Below, piece by piece: positions 24,911 through 37,128 of a stretch of DNA of 64,000 nucleotides (positions are counted from its first letter, which is position 1; each line of letters opens with the position of its first letter). Under the pieces are notes generated by a model. The model made no database searches. It was given only the letters and a program-made list of their open reading frames with translations, and had not been told where the DNA came from. Made by a program: the position numbers and the translations under genes. Source of the stretch: Iris pallida (Eukaryota; Streptophyta; Magnoliopsida; Asparagales; Iridaceae); assembly GCA_029216955.1 (NCBI GenBank), contig JANAVB010010791.1, forward strand, positions 9,117,593 to 9,181,592, given 5' to 3'.

Positions 24911-26570
24911 TATATATATATATTCATATATATACTAATATAATATTCTCCATAAAATCTAAATAAACCCCAACCTTATCTATTTCTAGTGTAGGGCCTA
25001 TTTGTATAAATTTGACTATTATAATAATATTTATGACAAAAATACTATAACCAATAATAATAAAATAATATTATATAATAATAACCTCAATAATATTGAT
25101 AATAATAATAATAATAATAATAATATAATAACGAAATTCAATAAATCAATAATGATGTATATACCATTATGTATAGTCTAATAATCTCAAGATATACAAG
25201 GACCTATTTTATACAAATATCATTGAATATCAACTAATAATGATATTTATAATATTTAATTAACAAATACTTAGAAAATATTCATTAGATCATTAAAACG
25301 GAATACAACTCCCTTATACCAAATTACATCAACATGAATGTCATTGGACGTACACATGACTACATGGGCTTGGGCTTGTTTGGGTCCAATCTGGACAAGT
25401 TCGGTAAAACCGGGTTCCCTAAAACTCAATAATATAATTAATAAATAAATAAATCTTCGGTAAGGGTTAAGTCGCAACTTGGCCTGGTTTTCTTAGTTAG
25501 GACATCATTATGGCTCGGCCTTCCCTACCGGGACTAGTACACTAGTCAAAGCACGTCATTGTACTATCTGTGCCACGATTTCTAGTCACCTTGTACTCCA
25601 AAACTCCACCATGGCTAAAGTCATCTACCGTAATAATTAACTAAGTAATTATTTATAAAAATTCTAAAAATCACCATTCAATTCAAATAAATAAAAATAT
25701 ATTATCAAAATTCTGGGAAGAGGGGTCCAGGTTGCAAGTGTCGTCTATGCCTGCTCCATAGTAGGTAGGACAGAAAGACTCATCCTCATCCTCTGTAATA
25801 TTTTTAACAGGTCCAGTCAGGACAGGAGTGAGCATAATACATCTCAACAGTTCATATCATGACAGGAATATAAATCTAGCAATAGAATAAGATACATGAA
25901 ATGCTGTAAAGAAATATACATGAAGTAAGAGACATAGTTGTAACTAGAAATATCTACTATAAGTAAGGAACTGTAAGTGACTAGTGAATCAGAGTACAAG
26001 ATAGACATGTGAATGGCTGGAAATGATTCATGATTACACTACGGAATTGATTCATGATTACGCTACTTTGGGATTATTCACTTGACTATTTCTACTCTCC
26101 CATCCCCAAATCAATACACAAGGATCCATTCAAGTTATGTTAAGATTCATGATTACACTACTGACACATAATGAATGATTCATGAATTTGATTTGTGAAG
26201 GCTCTGTGATTCTTGAGGGTACATGAGTCACAAGTAGATTCATGATAGTAGAAGCATGAGAGTACATGATGTAAGTGAAACACACATGACATGAAGTACC
26301 AGATGCTCTCGAGAGGGATAACATCTCGTGAAAAGATCCATGTAGTACCAATCCGTGTTACCAACGTGACAACATCAAGTAAGGTAGTCTAGAGCAAGAT
26401 ATAAGTCCTAACAAGTATGAAATGATCAGAGAATATACTCGCCTGTGATCTGAATGTCTGTGAGAATATACTGTCCGAATCGAGATATCTGACTCCTATT
26501 TAGATCAAGACAAGTCAATATGTATACAAGGGATGATAAATAAAGTGTACAATGCATCTACATGATTTCT

Positions 26571-26803
26571 AGGTCAATCTAGGCCAAAGTCAACTCTTGG
26601 TCAACTCTGGTCAACTCTAGTCAACTGTGGTCAAACTATCTATGGTTTGGTCAACAATGGTCAACTAGTCTAGGTTAGTCAATTCTAGGTCATTCTGGGT
26701 CAAAGTCAACTCTTGGTCAACTATGGTCAACTACACTAGTCAAACTAGGTCAATCCTAGTCCAAACAAGTCTAATCTAGGTTAAGTCAACTCTTAGGTCT
26801 AAC
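26571..26803 (-). promoter_or_regulatory. Dense W-box array (copy 2)
   Basis: Equals 10,580-10,812, with all sixteen TTGACY cores kept. Confidence 0.6.
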
Positions 26804-26972
26804 CAAGCCTACTCTAGCAATCTAGGATAGCCACAAACACAAGCCAAAAGTAACACACACAAGTATACACATAGATACTATATATATATAACACCTATAG
26901 GCTTTTGCCCATAATACAAGTACCACTATAGATATACATATATGCATATTCATGTTATCATCACATATCATG

Positions 26973-27014
<42 letters not shown>

Positions 27015-27019
<5 letters not shown>

Positions 27020-27116
27020 GAACCAGGTAAATTATTTCTAGAATCGCTCCCACTAGGATTCGAACTCCTGACCACTCGGGCCGCATGTATCTCTCTTAAC
27101 CACTAGGCTAGAGGTC
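27015..27116 (-). mobile_element. tRNA-derived SINE-like sequence (copy 2)
   Basis: Equals 11,023-11,124, with A and B boxes unchanged and (TA)n on both sides. Confidence 0.65.
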
Positions 27117-27121
27117 ATTTG

Positions 27122-27176
<55 letters not shown>

Positions 27177-27685
27177 TATATTAGAGATAGAAAGGGGGTT
27201 ATATGAATATGTAATGGTGTCATGGCAAAATGTATGAACATAGTGTGTAGATGTGATAAGTGTCAAGTGTACATAGCAAGGGTGTCAAGTGTGTATACAT
27301 GGCAGTTTGTATGTGTGTGTATGCATTGAGGCATGGTATAGTGTAGTGTAGCAATGTGTGTCAGGGTGAGTGAAGAGAAGGATGTGTGTGAGTGCGTGGG
27401 TAAACAGTGGCATGTGTGCGTGTGTAGGTTAGAGTGTATAGGCATAGGGTAACATACAGGTTTCTGTGTGTTTACAGAGGGTTAGGGGGAAAACAAGGAG
27501 TGTGGGTGCATGATCTCAGTTTCCGTTAAGCATTTTCAGTTTCATATGTTGGTAAGTTAACATTCTCCCACGAAAACTCAGTTATATACATGCCATTCAC
27601 TCTCAGTTAGCAAGTTCAAAACCCAAATCAGTTTTAAAATGAAAACCCAACTCTCATTGTTTAACATATTAACATTGGTAGCTAA

Positions 27686-29525
27686 TGTCACACCCCGACT
27701 CGCCGAATCGGTCGTCATCGCCTTGACTCGATATAAATCGATCCCCACGGGTCGGGACGTGATGTCGTGCAAGTCTTTATTAGACTTGCACAAGGCAAGG
27801 ATGTGCGCTTGGAAATTCCTTTGACACGACGCGTTGAAATTAAACAATACAGAGAGTTGAAGGCATAGAATAGGAAGAAACTTAGCTTTTTATTCATAAA
27901 CTTGCAAAATATGTGCAAGGTCATTTTTACATTACATATGCCGTTGCGGCTACATCTTTGAAACACAAAAGAAAACTATCGACACGCTCGCCCTGAAATA
28001 ATCCTCGGCGTTCCATACATTCATGCCCCTTTATACATTTTAAACAAAAGCCTTCGGTCTGAATTGGGCATCAAAATACTTCAAAATAGGAGAGCCTCGT
28101 GCCGCCTCCCGTTCTTCAGCTCCAGCTTAGTCTCGAGCTCCTGCAGCACGCTCGTTACCTGGGATGTTGGGGGTTAGCACACTTGCTAGTGGATGGGACG
28201 AACCCACTCGTCTAAACCGATGCTGCTTATTAAGGATTCAGGCAATACGAAGTGATCTTTCTATTTAGAACTATATGAGTTGCAGTTCGTATCGAAGGCA
28301 CATTTTAAACAATAACAACATAACCAATTTTAACCATTCTTACCACGACCGTGCTCCTTTCCTGCACAAGATACGCATAATACTTACCACCTGCACAAGA
28401 CAATAGGTGAGCATGCAATCTATCCTATATGCGGTCATTGGTGATATCGACACCAAGAAGGATGATTACGTAGCCTTGCGACGCGCCCTCCAGTCCAGGT
28501 AGCGAGCCTAACTGGAGGTCTCGCAATGCCTCGCGCCGAAGCACGATTTCCATAATTTTCTCCTAGGCCGATTCGGTCCCAGGGCCCCGGGTACCGTCTC
28601 GAGGAAAGCTCACCTTGTGCACAAGTCGTCCTTTGACCATGCGAATGTATGAACAGTTTAATATGTATGAAGTAAATTGCATAGCATAACCATTATCGAA
28701 TCACATAACCATTCTAACTCGTGCAAGGGTCCCTTCCCCTGAAACCGTACGTTCTGATTTAGCGTCCCGTAGGCACCAAATTCGCCGAGGCATGTTGTAC
28801 CGCCACCAAGGTTTTCATCATTGTGTTTTGCATGGCATGAATATATTCTGTCTCTTTCTTAGAACTTTATCTTTTCTCTACTTAGTGTAACTTATGGACA
28901 TAGAGTTAACTTCTCTAGGTTGATACATTATCCCAAGCTCTTGATCTTAGTGGCAAGCATACATCCCGTTGGCATCATCGATTTGAACGTTGAACTTTAA
29001 GAATTTAATTGGCAGGAAGGAGTAGAAAAGAAGGGGCCGAAGAACCACCTACCTAAGGAGATTGCGCCGAGAGTAGAAGAACGCTTTGCGACGGTCAAGC
29101 GTCAGTTACACGAACTCCTGCAATGGCACGAGCATCGAATTAGAACCCTTCCTTCAATCCTTCCTTCGAAATTCTCAAGGACGCATTCAGAAATCGACGC
29201 GAAAGCACACTATCAAATCCACGCAATAATTCGTTCAGAAAGCCAAGAAAACCAATAAAACCAACGGCAGACGGGTTGTGTCGCTCCCTTTAGAGTTCCT
29301 TTGCCAAGACGCCGCCTACCGCATCTAGGACTTATTCCAACAGTAGTCGATCCATTAGTTCGAACGGTACTCATATCACTCGTCCAAATCGATTTTATTG
29401 ATGCCATGGTTTTTGTATACCAAACTCGTCGCCGAGTCAGACTAGCCATCTATGTTCCCGACCATGTCTGACTTGGCTCGAGCCTATTACATAGTGCTTC
29501 GCCCCAACGGGAGCGGGGCACTACA
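27686..29525 (-). mobile_element. Solo LTR, gypsy family C (copy 2)
   Basis: Equals 11,694-13,531, 1,840 bp here, with the same GCTAA duplications at 27,681-27,685 and 29,526-29,530 and the same hairpin at 27,767-27,791. A solo LTR at the same base in both copies cannot come from two separate insertions. Confidence 0.88.
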
Positions 29526-29530
29526 GCTAA

Positions 29531-30020
29531 TCAACCCAAGATCTGTTTTAACATTAAAATCAAAACTAAGTTCAGAAAAATGAAGTTCATACATAGGTTC
29601 AAACCAAATCAGATTTCACATACATCTATCAAACCCCATTGCATATTAAATCCTAAACCCAGTTAACATCCTCAACTAAAATAAAAAACCAATCAACTCA
29701 CTATCACAGTTTAAATTTAAAGATCAACTCAGTTTTTATGTGAATCAATCAAACTTAGTTATCCTTTATTCGAACTTAGTATCATAACCAAGTTCAGTTC
29801 ACTGTTAACAGTTAACATTCGAACTCAGGTAAACATGTAAAACCAAACTAAAACCCACTTATAAATCTCAACATCTACCATTACATCCCAGGTTAACTCA
29901 TATTAAAATTCATATGCAACATTCAAAACTCTTAAGAACTGGGTGAACATTTCCATTATCAGTAAAAAAATGAAACCTGAGCAAACAACCAAATTATAAT
30001 TTTGAAAACCCAATTAATTA
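29531..30020. other. AT-rich sequence with recurrent CAGTT motifs, no gene
   Basis: Matches 13,537-13,884 up to about 29,890 and then continues as unique sequence. CAGTT, AACTCAG and AAGTTCA words recur many times, both here and left of the solo LTR. No coding signature. Confidence 0.4.
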
Positions 30021-30426
30021 TCAAATTAAGGTGTGCCAGCATGTAGTACAAATGTGTACGTGTCATAGGGATTGTTTTCGTGTCCAAAAACTGGACACGA
30101 ACGTGTCCATATGAAAACAAACACACAGAGACACGCGTTAATACACTATCTCGTGCAGTGAGGATAGTGACTCGTGGACATGACATGAGGCACGACATAT
30201 CTCGTGGTCACACCTACTTATAGCCTAGCACTAGGGCTACACACTGGATACAACACGAAGTGTCTACGTCACGTGTCTACGGTGTACGATACGCGTATCA
30301 GAACACGAAAACTGTGCGTACGGGTCAGTATAAAACCCGTACACGGCCAATATCGTGTCCGATACGATACGAGGTCATGCGAGACTTGGGGGGTGACCTG
30401 TCAGTCACTGCGCCAAGGTACACACC
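30021..30426. repeat. GTGTCC/GATACG-rich repeat, left half
   Basis: This stretch has many short CGTGTCC, GGACACG and GATACG words and a hairpin near 30,080-30,102 (arms CGTGTCCA and TGGACACG). The same words continue at 35,918-36,190 right of gypsy-1, so gypsy-1 split one repeat. I do not recognise the family. Confidence 0.5.
30422..30426. repeat. Target-site duplication ACACC, left
   Basis: Repeated exactly at 35,913-35,917, immediately outside the opposite end of gypsy-1. Confidence 0.85.
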
Positions 30427-30937
30427 TGTCATGCCCCGATTCTGTAGAATTGATAGTCATCCCCCGGGTATGATGCCGTGCGAACCTAAGTTGCGATCGC
30501 ATAAGGCATAGTTATAAGGTTATCCGAAACACATCACCAAGTTAGAGTACGCAGAGATAATTAATTGACACATTTAAAATAGAAATAAACTTTTTATTGA
30601 TAATAGAACTTTATTTACATTGAAGATTACAGACTTAGAACCCCCGATGCGAGGCCCCGGATAGGTCGTTAGGCGGTTCGGAGAAATCCCTTTATATGAC
30701 GCCGTCTTTGGTCCAACATTAATTCTTCATTGCCTATGTCCTGTTTGATCATGTTAGATCATGCTTACTGCATGTCTATAAATACATGTTAGGCCAGCAA
30801 AATATGTTGCAGTACGATACAAGCATAGCAGTATAATATAGGACAATTAGGACAATGCTAAGTTTAAGTAGCAACATGATAGTGAGTATATGAATATTAG
30901 TGACATCATTATGTTAAACTTAACTGATTAGCCATAT
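30427..30937 (-). mobile_element. Gypsy-1 3' LTR remnant
   Basis: The first 196 bp (30,427-30,622) match the start of the right LTR at roughly 90% by eye. The rest (30,623-30,937) does not match that LTR, though on the minus strand it keeps an LTR-like TATAAAGGG (30,688-30,697). It runs straight into the RNase H end with no integrase between. It may be a diverged or recombined LTR stretch, or filler at a deletion junction. Confidence 0.6.
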
Positions 30938-32990
30938 TCAAAAACACAATATAATCATTGGGCCAACACGTATATCCCTGAATCGAACCCGAAGGTCGAT
31001 ATCCATTTCTTTTAGATCTTGTAGTAGTCTGCGGTTAATGGATAGCGAGGCAAGATATTTTTGACTCAGAGCGTCCGCTACAATATTTTCCTTGCCCGGA
31101 GTGTAGTCGATCGTCAAGTCATAGTCTTTGATCAGTTTGAGCCAGCGCCTCTGTCGCAAGTTTAATTCCTTCTGGGTGAAGAGATACTTGAGGCTCTTGT
31201 GGTCGGTATAGATCGCGCACGCCACGCCATATAGATAGTGACGCCACAATTTCAACGCGAACGCAATCACCGCTAACTCCAAGTCGTGCGTAGGATAGTT
31301 CTTCTCGTATGGCTTCAACTGTCTGGAGGCGAAGGATATCACCTTATTTTGCTGTATGAGCACACATCCCAAGCCCTGGCCTGAAGCATCGCTGAATATC
31401 TGAAAACCCTCTGGCCCGTCTGGAAGTGCGAGTATAGGTGCCAAAATTAGTCACTATTTTAGCTCCTGGAAGGAAGCTTCACAGTCATCCGACCACTCAT
31501 ACACGACTCCCTTTTGAGTGAGACGAGTCAATGGCGATGCAGTCTTCGTGAAGTCTTTCACGAAGCGTCGATAGTATCCCTCCAAACCAAGAAAACTTCG
31601 AATCTTACTAGCAGACGCAGGCCGCTTCCAATCAGCAATAGCTTCCACTTTCTTCGGATCGACTGTAATGCCTTCGGACTAAATAATGTGACCAAGAAAA
31701 GATACACTGCTTAGCCAAAATTTGCACTTACTCTATTTTGTATATAACTCATTCTCTCGAAGTGTCTGGAGCATGGTCCGTAGATGTTCTGCATGCTGCG
31801 CCCTGTCCTTCGAGTAGACGAGAATATCGTCAATAAAGACTACCACAAATTTATCAAGAAAGGGTCGAAATACCCGATTCATTAGATCTATGAAAGCGGC
31901 AGGGGCGTTCGTCAGGCCGAATGGCATCACCAAGAACTCGTAGTGGCCATACCGAGTATGATAGGCTGACTTTTGCACATCGTCTGACTTGATCTTGAGT
32001 TGATGATAGCCTGAGCGGAGATCAATCTTCGAAAATACTGAGGTGCCTTGCAGCTGATCGAATAAGTCATCTATGCGGGGCAATGGGTACTTGTTCCGGA
32101 TGGTGGCCTTGTTCAGCTCTCGGTAATCGACGCACAGACGCATGGACCCATCCTTTTTCTTCACGAACAACACGGGCGCTCTCCACGGTGAAACACTAGG
32201 CCAAATAAATCCTCTATCGAGTAACTCTTGTAACTGGACCTTGAGTTCTTTCAGCTCGGCGGGGGCCATTCTATACGGGGCCTTGGAAATCGGTCGAGTA
32301 TCGGGAAATGTATTGATGCTGAACTCGACTTCTCGGTTGGGGGGCATGCCGGATAGCTCGTCCGAGAACACATCGGGGAATTCAGCCACAACGTTGGTCT
32401 GACGCGCGTTTACACCATCCTGTCGCATGTCTCGGATGGACGCCAAATAGCCTTCGCACTCAGAATGCAGCATCCTCCGAGCAAAAATTGTCGAGATCAG
32501 CATGCAGGTCGACGACGCCTCACCACATAAAAAGCAAAATTCAGGCACTCCTGGTATGCGAAAGGTGACTGTCTTTTCGGTGCAGTTTATGGTTGCGTTG
32601 CATGGCCCGAGCCAATCCATTCCCAGAATGATGTCAAAGTCTTTCATGTCTAGAACTATCACGTCAAGACCGATCTTTTGATCGTCGATACAGATAATCC
32701 CGTCGGCGCAGGCTAAGTTTAAGATTATTGGTGTGCCCGAGGGTGTACTTACACTAAGGTCGAGATCTAATGATATTACAAGAAATTTGTGCTCGGCGGT
32801 AAAGTTCGCCGATATAAAACTATGCGAAGTGTCTGAATCAAATCACACACGAGCAGGCATATCATTGAAATTTAGTATACCTGACACTACTGTATTTGAT
32901 GCCAGCGCTTCGTCTAGAGTCATGGCGTAGACGCGGCCCTGAGTGTTGGGGCGACAGTCTTGGCCATTTTGTGGTACGGGTTGAGTGGAC
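30938..32990 (-). pseudogene. pol: Gypsy-1 pol: protease, RT, RNase H (no integrase)
   Basis: Read right to left. The protease region has a damaged active site, FDSD (32,831-32,842), where families have D-S-G, with a TGA just before it; the downstream [11 protein letters not shown] motif is intact. The longest RT piece is 32,662-31,733 with [18 protein letters not shown] and the catalytic FIDD box ([13 protein letters not shown]). A stop follows ELYTK at 31,733. The connection and RNase H pieces (31,648-31,454 and 31,444-30,938) hold [39 protein letters not shown] and VADALSQK. The frame ends just after RNase H. At least five stops or shifts make it non-functional. Confidence 0.9.
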
Positions 32991-34203
32991 GGAGGAGGTC
33001 GGGACGCATGTCCTCGATTCTCTTAGCGGTGTTGTTGTTGTGGTACATTAGGATGATTTGATCTACGGGCCATGCAATCTTTCTTTCGGTGACCCTTCTG
33101 TCCGCAAACGGAGTATCCCCCTTCGAGGACAAAGCACTTTCTCGCCTCATGCCAAAAGGAATTTCACTTGGCACATCACGATGATAGGTTATGTCCCTGG
33201 TAACAACCATGGTTCGGACGCTTTGACGCGTGATTGTTGCCTCCAGTATAGCTAGGACGTTTGTGATTGGAGTGACGCACATCGTCGGCAGCAATGAAAG
33301 GGTATTCGCTCTCAAGGCGAAGAGCGTGATTCAGAGCCTCGCCCATGGTCTTGTACTCCAGGACCCCAACATGCACACCGATAGAGCGTCGCAGACATAC
33401 TTCGAACTGTCACATACGGCACTCCTCTATAGGTAGAAATGCACTAGCGAATTTGGACAACTTGTTGAATTCTGCGGCGTACTGTTCTACTGTCCGGTTC
33501 CCTTGCCTCAATTGCATGAATTCATTCTCCTTCGCTTGACAAACGGCTGACGGAAGTTACTCGACTTCAAAAGCTTTATGGAACGTGGCCCAAAAGATCG
33601 GCGTTGTGTTGTTGTCGCGTCGGATCGCTCACTTGTGCACGGCCCACCAGTCGTGCACGTTCAACCGTAGTTGAAGTTGTGCGCAGGCGACTTGCTTTGT
33701 TTCTTCAATGCCAAGGAGCTCGAAGTGATCTTCCAGCTCTTCCAACCAGTCGATTGCCATGAAAGGGCCTTCGATACCGCTGAAGAAAGTACGGCACGCT
33801 TTCTTGAACTCTGACACTTTAAAGTTGTACTTTTTTGGTGCCGCTGGTTGACGCTCGGGCTCCTCCGTGTCGAATTCAATAGGTTGGACCGTCGGTACGG
33901 TGACAGTAGGTGTGTGACGGCAGGCGCAGTGGCAGAATTTTCGTTATCCATAATTGTCTGGACGATCTACTGCAGAGTATCTATTTGCTTTTGTTGCAGC
34001 TTAGCTTGTGCGTCGAAGCGAGCTTCGAACTGGACCTGTTCTGCCTCGGTCTGATCATGTCGGTTCTCGGTATATTTTTGTTGTGCCTCTATCATGCGCA
34101 GCATCCTTTCGATGGTACTGTTAGAAGGTCCGGCCTGCGAACGATGCGAACTACTAGAGCCGCTAGAAGCGCTCTGCTCTTGCTCGGCCGTAGGTTCCGG
34201 CAC
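32990..34203 (-). pseudogene. gag: Gypsy-1 gag
   Basis: It begins at the ATG at 34,203 with a Ser/Glu/Gln-rich N-terminus and a probable coiled coil (IEAQQKYTENRHDQ, then Q-rich). After a frame change comes the conserved gag core (33,817-33,629: WLEELEDHFELLG, LRLNVHDWW). The CCHC zinc knuckle is near 33,110-33,060; its first Cys reads Tyr (YSVCGQKGHRKKDC). Several frame changes and stops interrupt it. In an active element this protein forms the capsid and binds the genomic RNA. Confidence 0.8.
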
Positions 34204-34332
34204 TTCTGTAATACGAAGGCAAACGCATCAGTCATAATTTATTATGGACTCATTGTATGGAACAACTTATCTTATCGATGCGAGGTCAAAGGTTTGAAAC
34301 TCTAGACGCGAGGCCAAAGGATGTAAAGCCGT

Positions 34333-34344
34333 GCTCTGATACCA
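34333..34344 (-). promoter_or_regulatory. Gypsy-1 primer-binding site (initiator Met tRNA)
   Basis: On the minus strand TGGTATCAGAGC lies four bases inside the 5' LTR end. It is the standard complement of the initiator tRNA-Met 3' end and primes minus-strand DNA synthesis. Confidence 0.92.
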
Positions 34345-34348
34345 TTAT

Positions 34349-35912
34349 GTCACGCCCCGATTCCGTAGAATCGATAGTCGTCCCCCGGGCGTGATGCCGT
34401 GCGAACCTAAGTTGCGATCGCACAAGGCATAGTCATAAGGTTATCCGAAACACAACATCAAGTTAGAGTACGCAGAGATAATTGATTGACACATTTGAAA
34501 TAGAAGTAAACTTTTCATTGATAATAAAACTTCATTTATATTGACTCTATTACAATCATTATCGTGCGGGCTACAACATGACTCACTTACAAAATAAACT
34601 CTGATGGGATAGTCGTTTCATATATTACATCTCCCTTTTTACAAGCAAAATAGTTACACTTTCCACCTGCGATCGAGGGAAGCCGATTCGCCATTTGTCT
34701 TCTTTTGTACTGAGTGTGGAGTCTTCAAAAGGAATTCAGAAACAAGCCTTTACACGGAGGAGGCTTCAAAAGTGTCTACGCCGTCTTGAGATTTAAGCGG
34801 CACGTCCTTCGTGGTTCGGGGTACCTGCGTGGAGAGCGAGGATCAGTACATTACACTTTGTACCGGTACGTGGCTATTTAAGTTCCAAGCTCTCATTTGG
34901 TTGAAGAGTTTATATGACTTAACGTATGAATGTTTCTAACCATCCTAATGAGTTTCAACAAGCAATAAAATTTACGTTGAAACTTACCCGCGGCGGACCG
35001 CGTCACGCCTTATGAAACTTACCATGTTCTTCCCTGTCAATTGTCATCATTTTCATACCAAGTGCAATATCACGTGTGATTGGTCACTGGCATCACAAGC
35101 CATCCTGGACGTATAGCTTTGTTAATCGGGGTCCTTTCAACGCAAGTAGCTAGCTCCGTTGCAAGTCCCCGCTTAACCTGTGTTGAAATCTTATGCACGA
35201 CTATACCCTGTTTCCTCCTAGGCCAAAACGGTCTCGTGGCCCCGGGTTCCCACTCGAGTAAACTATCTCCTTGTCGACAAGTTGTCTATAACAGTGCAAA
35301 GACATATTTTTCTTTTTGTTATTAAGACATAGCCTACATTCTCTTTGAAAATTCATTCATTTTCCCGTATTCGTGCCCTTGCATTTATCCTGTCATTCGC
35401 AACAACATTATCGATTTACCTAGGAAGGGGGGTCGAGAAGAGAAGGGTCAGCCACTCACCTTGAGTTTGCTTTGAGACGAGAGAACTTGTTGGTCGCACT
35501 AGACGTCGCCTACGCGATTACCTGAAATCGCACAAGCAACCGATTAGAATACTATATTATTCAAGAAATATGATAGAAAATGTGAGTTCGAAATGCAAGC
35601 CAAAAAAACTATTGAAAACATTCACGAAAATGCATTCAAAAAACCGAGGCCAAAACCAACGCAAGCGGCGTAAAAAGCAGAGCAACGGGAGGTCTCTCCT
35701 GACTCAGCCGTAGAGTCAATCCTCGAGGCGCAACCCACTGAATATGGGACTTGGTTCCGAAGAAGCCATTCCATAACGAGGAATGGATCTTAATTCAACC
35801 GTTCCCGTTCAATCGATTCGATCGATCCCGACCGAGTCGATAGCGACAGTATTCCTTTTTCGTGCACCCCGTGGACGGAGAACTGGGCACGATGTAGGGA
35901 CGGGGCACTACA
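34349..35912 (-). mobile_element. Gypsy-1 5' LTR (1,564 bp)
   Basis: Runs from TGTCACGCCCCGA to GGGGCACTACA; termini identical in type to solo LTR C. It sits next to the primer-binding site and the ACACC duplication. A short inverted repeat is at 34,399-34,423. The small open frames within it are incidental. Confidence 0.9.
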
Positions 35913-35917
35913 ACACC
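35913..35917. repeat. Target-site duplication ACACC, right
   Basis: Exact partner of 30,422-30,426. Confidence 0.85.
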
Positions 35918-36190
35918 AAGTTTTGCATGTCAAAATGCCGTATTCAGAGAGAATTAGGACACGGGTAGCAGGACACAGTGCACGGGCTCGTGCTGCGTGT
36001 TTGTGCCCAATTTGGATACGAACACGACACGAAAACAAGCTCAATGATACATGAAATCAAACACCACATATAGATCTACAAATTTTTTTGATTAGTTTTT
36101 GAAAATACGAACAAAAGTTTTATTGAAGCATTTCATCAAACACATGCACACATACTCCGATACGTGTCCGATACGGATACGAAATAGATA
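35918..36190. repeat. GTGTCC/GATACG-rich repeat, right half
   Basis: Continues 30,021-30,426 beyond gypsy-1, with GGACACGGG, GATACGAACACGACACG and GATACGTGTCCGATACGG. No gene. Confidence 0.45.
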
Positions 36191-37128
36191 CTATTTCCTA
36201 CCAAACTTGGGCTACACCTAGGGAAACCCTAAATGAATGCATCTATGGAAAGAAACTGAAATTTAAATTGTTTTTATGGCAATTACCTATTGAGTGTCAA
36301 ACTCAAGAAAAAATCCCAAAAATGAAGGATCCCACTTGCAACTCCCAAGTCTCAAATCTCACCAAAGCTGAGATTACACACTACCAACAGTAAATAGGCA
36401 TGGATTAGATCCTATTGCAAAAGACTAGGGTTAAAAAGAAAGAGAAATGAATAAAATAGGAAGAGTTGAAGAATGGACAAACCTCTTTCTTGCCAAATGT
36501 AGAAATAATGTAAAAAGAGGCAAGAACAATGAAGAGGCATTAAATAGGGGGGATGGCTATGATGGCTGTAGGAATAATTAGGGTTGGAGTTTTACAAGGT
36601 TAGATTAGTGGCTAAGGCTTCTCCACACAAATCTAGCCAATCTAAGGGCTCACATCTAAAGTAATCTTTCTTAACATTAGCCTAAAATATCCTACTAACA
36701 TAATATCTAGATATTAGTCTAACTTGGCCACTAAGTCTCTAACCCTCTAACTAAACCTCCATGAACATCGTTATCATCTAGGTTAGGTCAAAACTAGGCT
36801 AGACTCTAATAAAATAATTAGTACCATAATAATCAATCAAAATTTATTTTCACCAAATAAGTCAAAAATGACCAAAATATCCCTCGGCTAAAAAGTTACA
36901 ATTAGTCATCCTAATCACATGGTTAGGCCTCCTTGGTCATGGTTAGTCTCTAGGTCATGCAGTCTCTAGGATTTCACTAGCAGCACATCAAAATCACAAG
37001 TCATGGTTTTAAATAATTTTAAATTGATTAAAAATCACCATAAATCATATCATGATTTAAATAACATTATTAAATAAAAAAATACAAAAGTTCAAAATTA
37101 TCCTCATTTTAGAAAACTGGGTGTTACA
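36191..37128. other. AT-rich sequence ending in an LTR-like terminus
   Basis: About 940 bp without a coding signature. It ends GGGTGTTACA (37,119-37,128), the common right terminus of plant gypsy LTRs. I could not find a matching TGT start with a target duplication, so a truncated old LTR is only suggested. Confidence 0.3.

Larger units (their letters stand above)
21529..25726 (-). mobile_element. Element A 5' LTR with nested LINE (copy 2)
   Basis: Repeat of 5503-9735. It begins TGTCATGACCC, is interrupted by the LINE at about 23,813-24,910, and ends AGAGGGGT against CCAGGTTGC exactly as in copy 1. The identical LINE insertion and identical eroded end in both copies show that copying happened after all these events, or in the assembly. 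Confidence 0.75.
25727..27680 (-). mobile_element. LTR-B related sequence, right part (copy 2)
   Basis: Equals 9736-11,688, almost base for base. Contains the second listing of the W-box array, TA tracts, SINE and GT-rich stretch. No gene seen. Confidence 0.45.
30427..35912 (-). mobile_element. Gypsy-1: decayed Ty3/gypsy element lacking integrase
   Basis: A minus-strand element of 5,486 bp. Order on that strand: 5' LTR (35,912-34,349), initiator-Met primer site, gag, protease, RT, RNase H, then a truncated 3' LTR. Integrase and most of the 3' LTR are gone, yet the outer ends are canonical and bounded by perfect ACACC duplications, so the loss came after insertion. RT motifs resemble the Tekay/Del chromovirus group. 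That placement is from memory of motif style and cannot be tested here because the integrase and chromodomain are missing. Confidence 0.9.
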
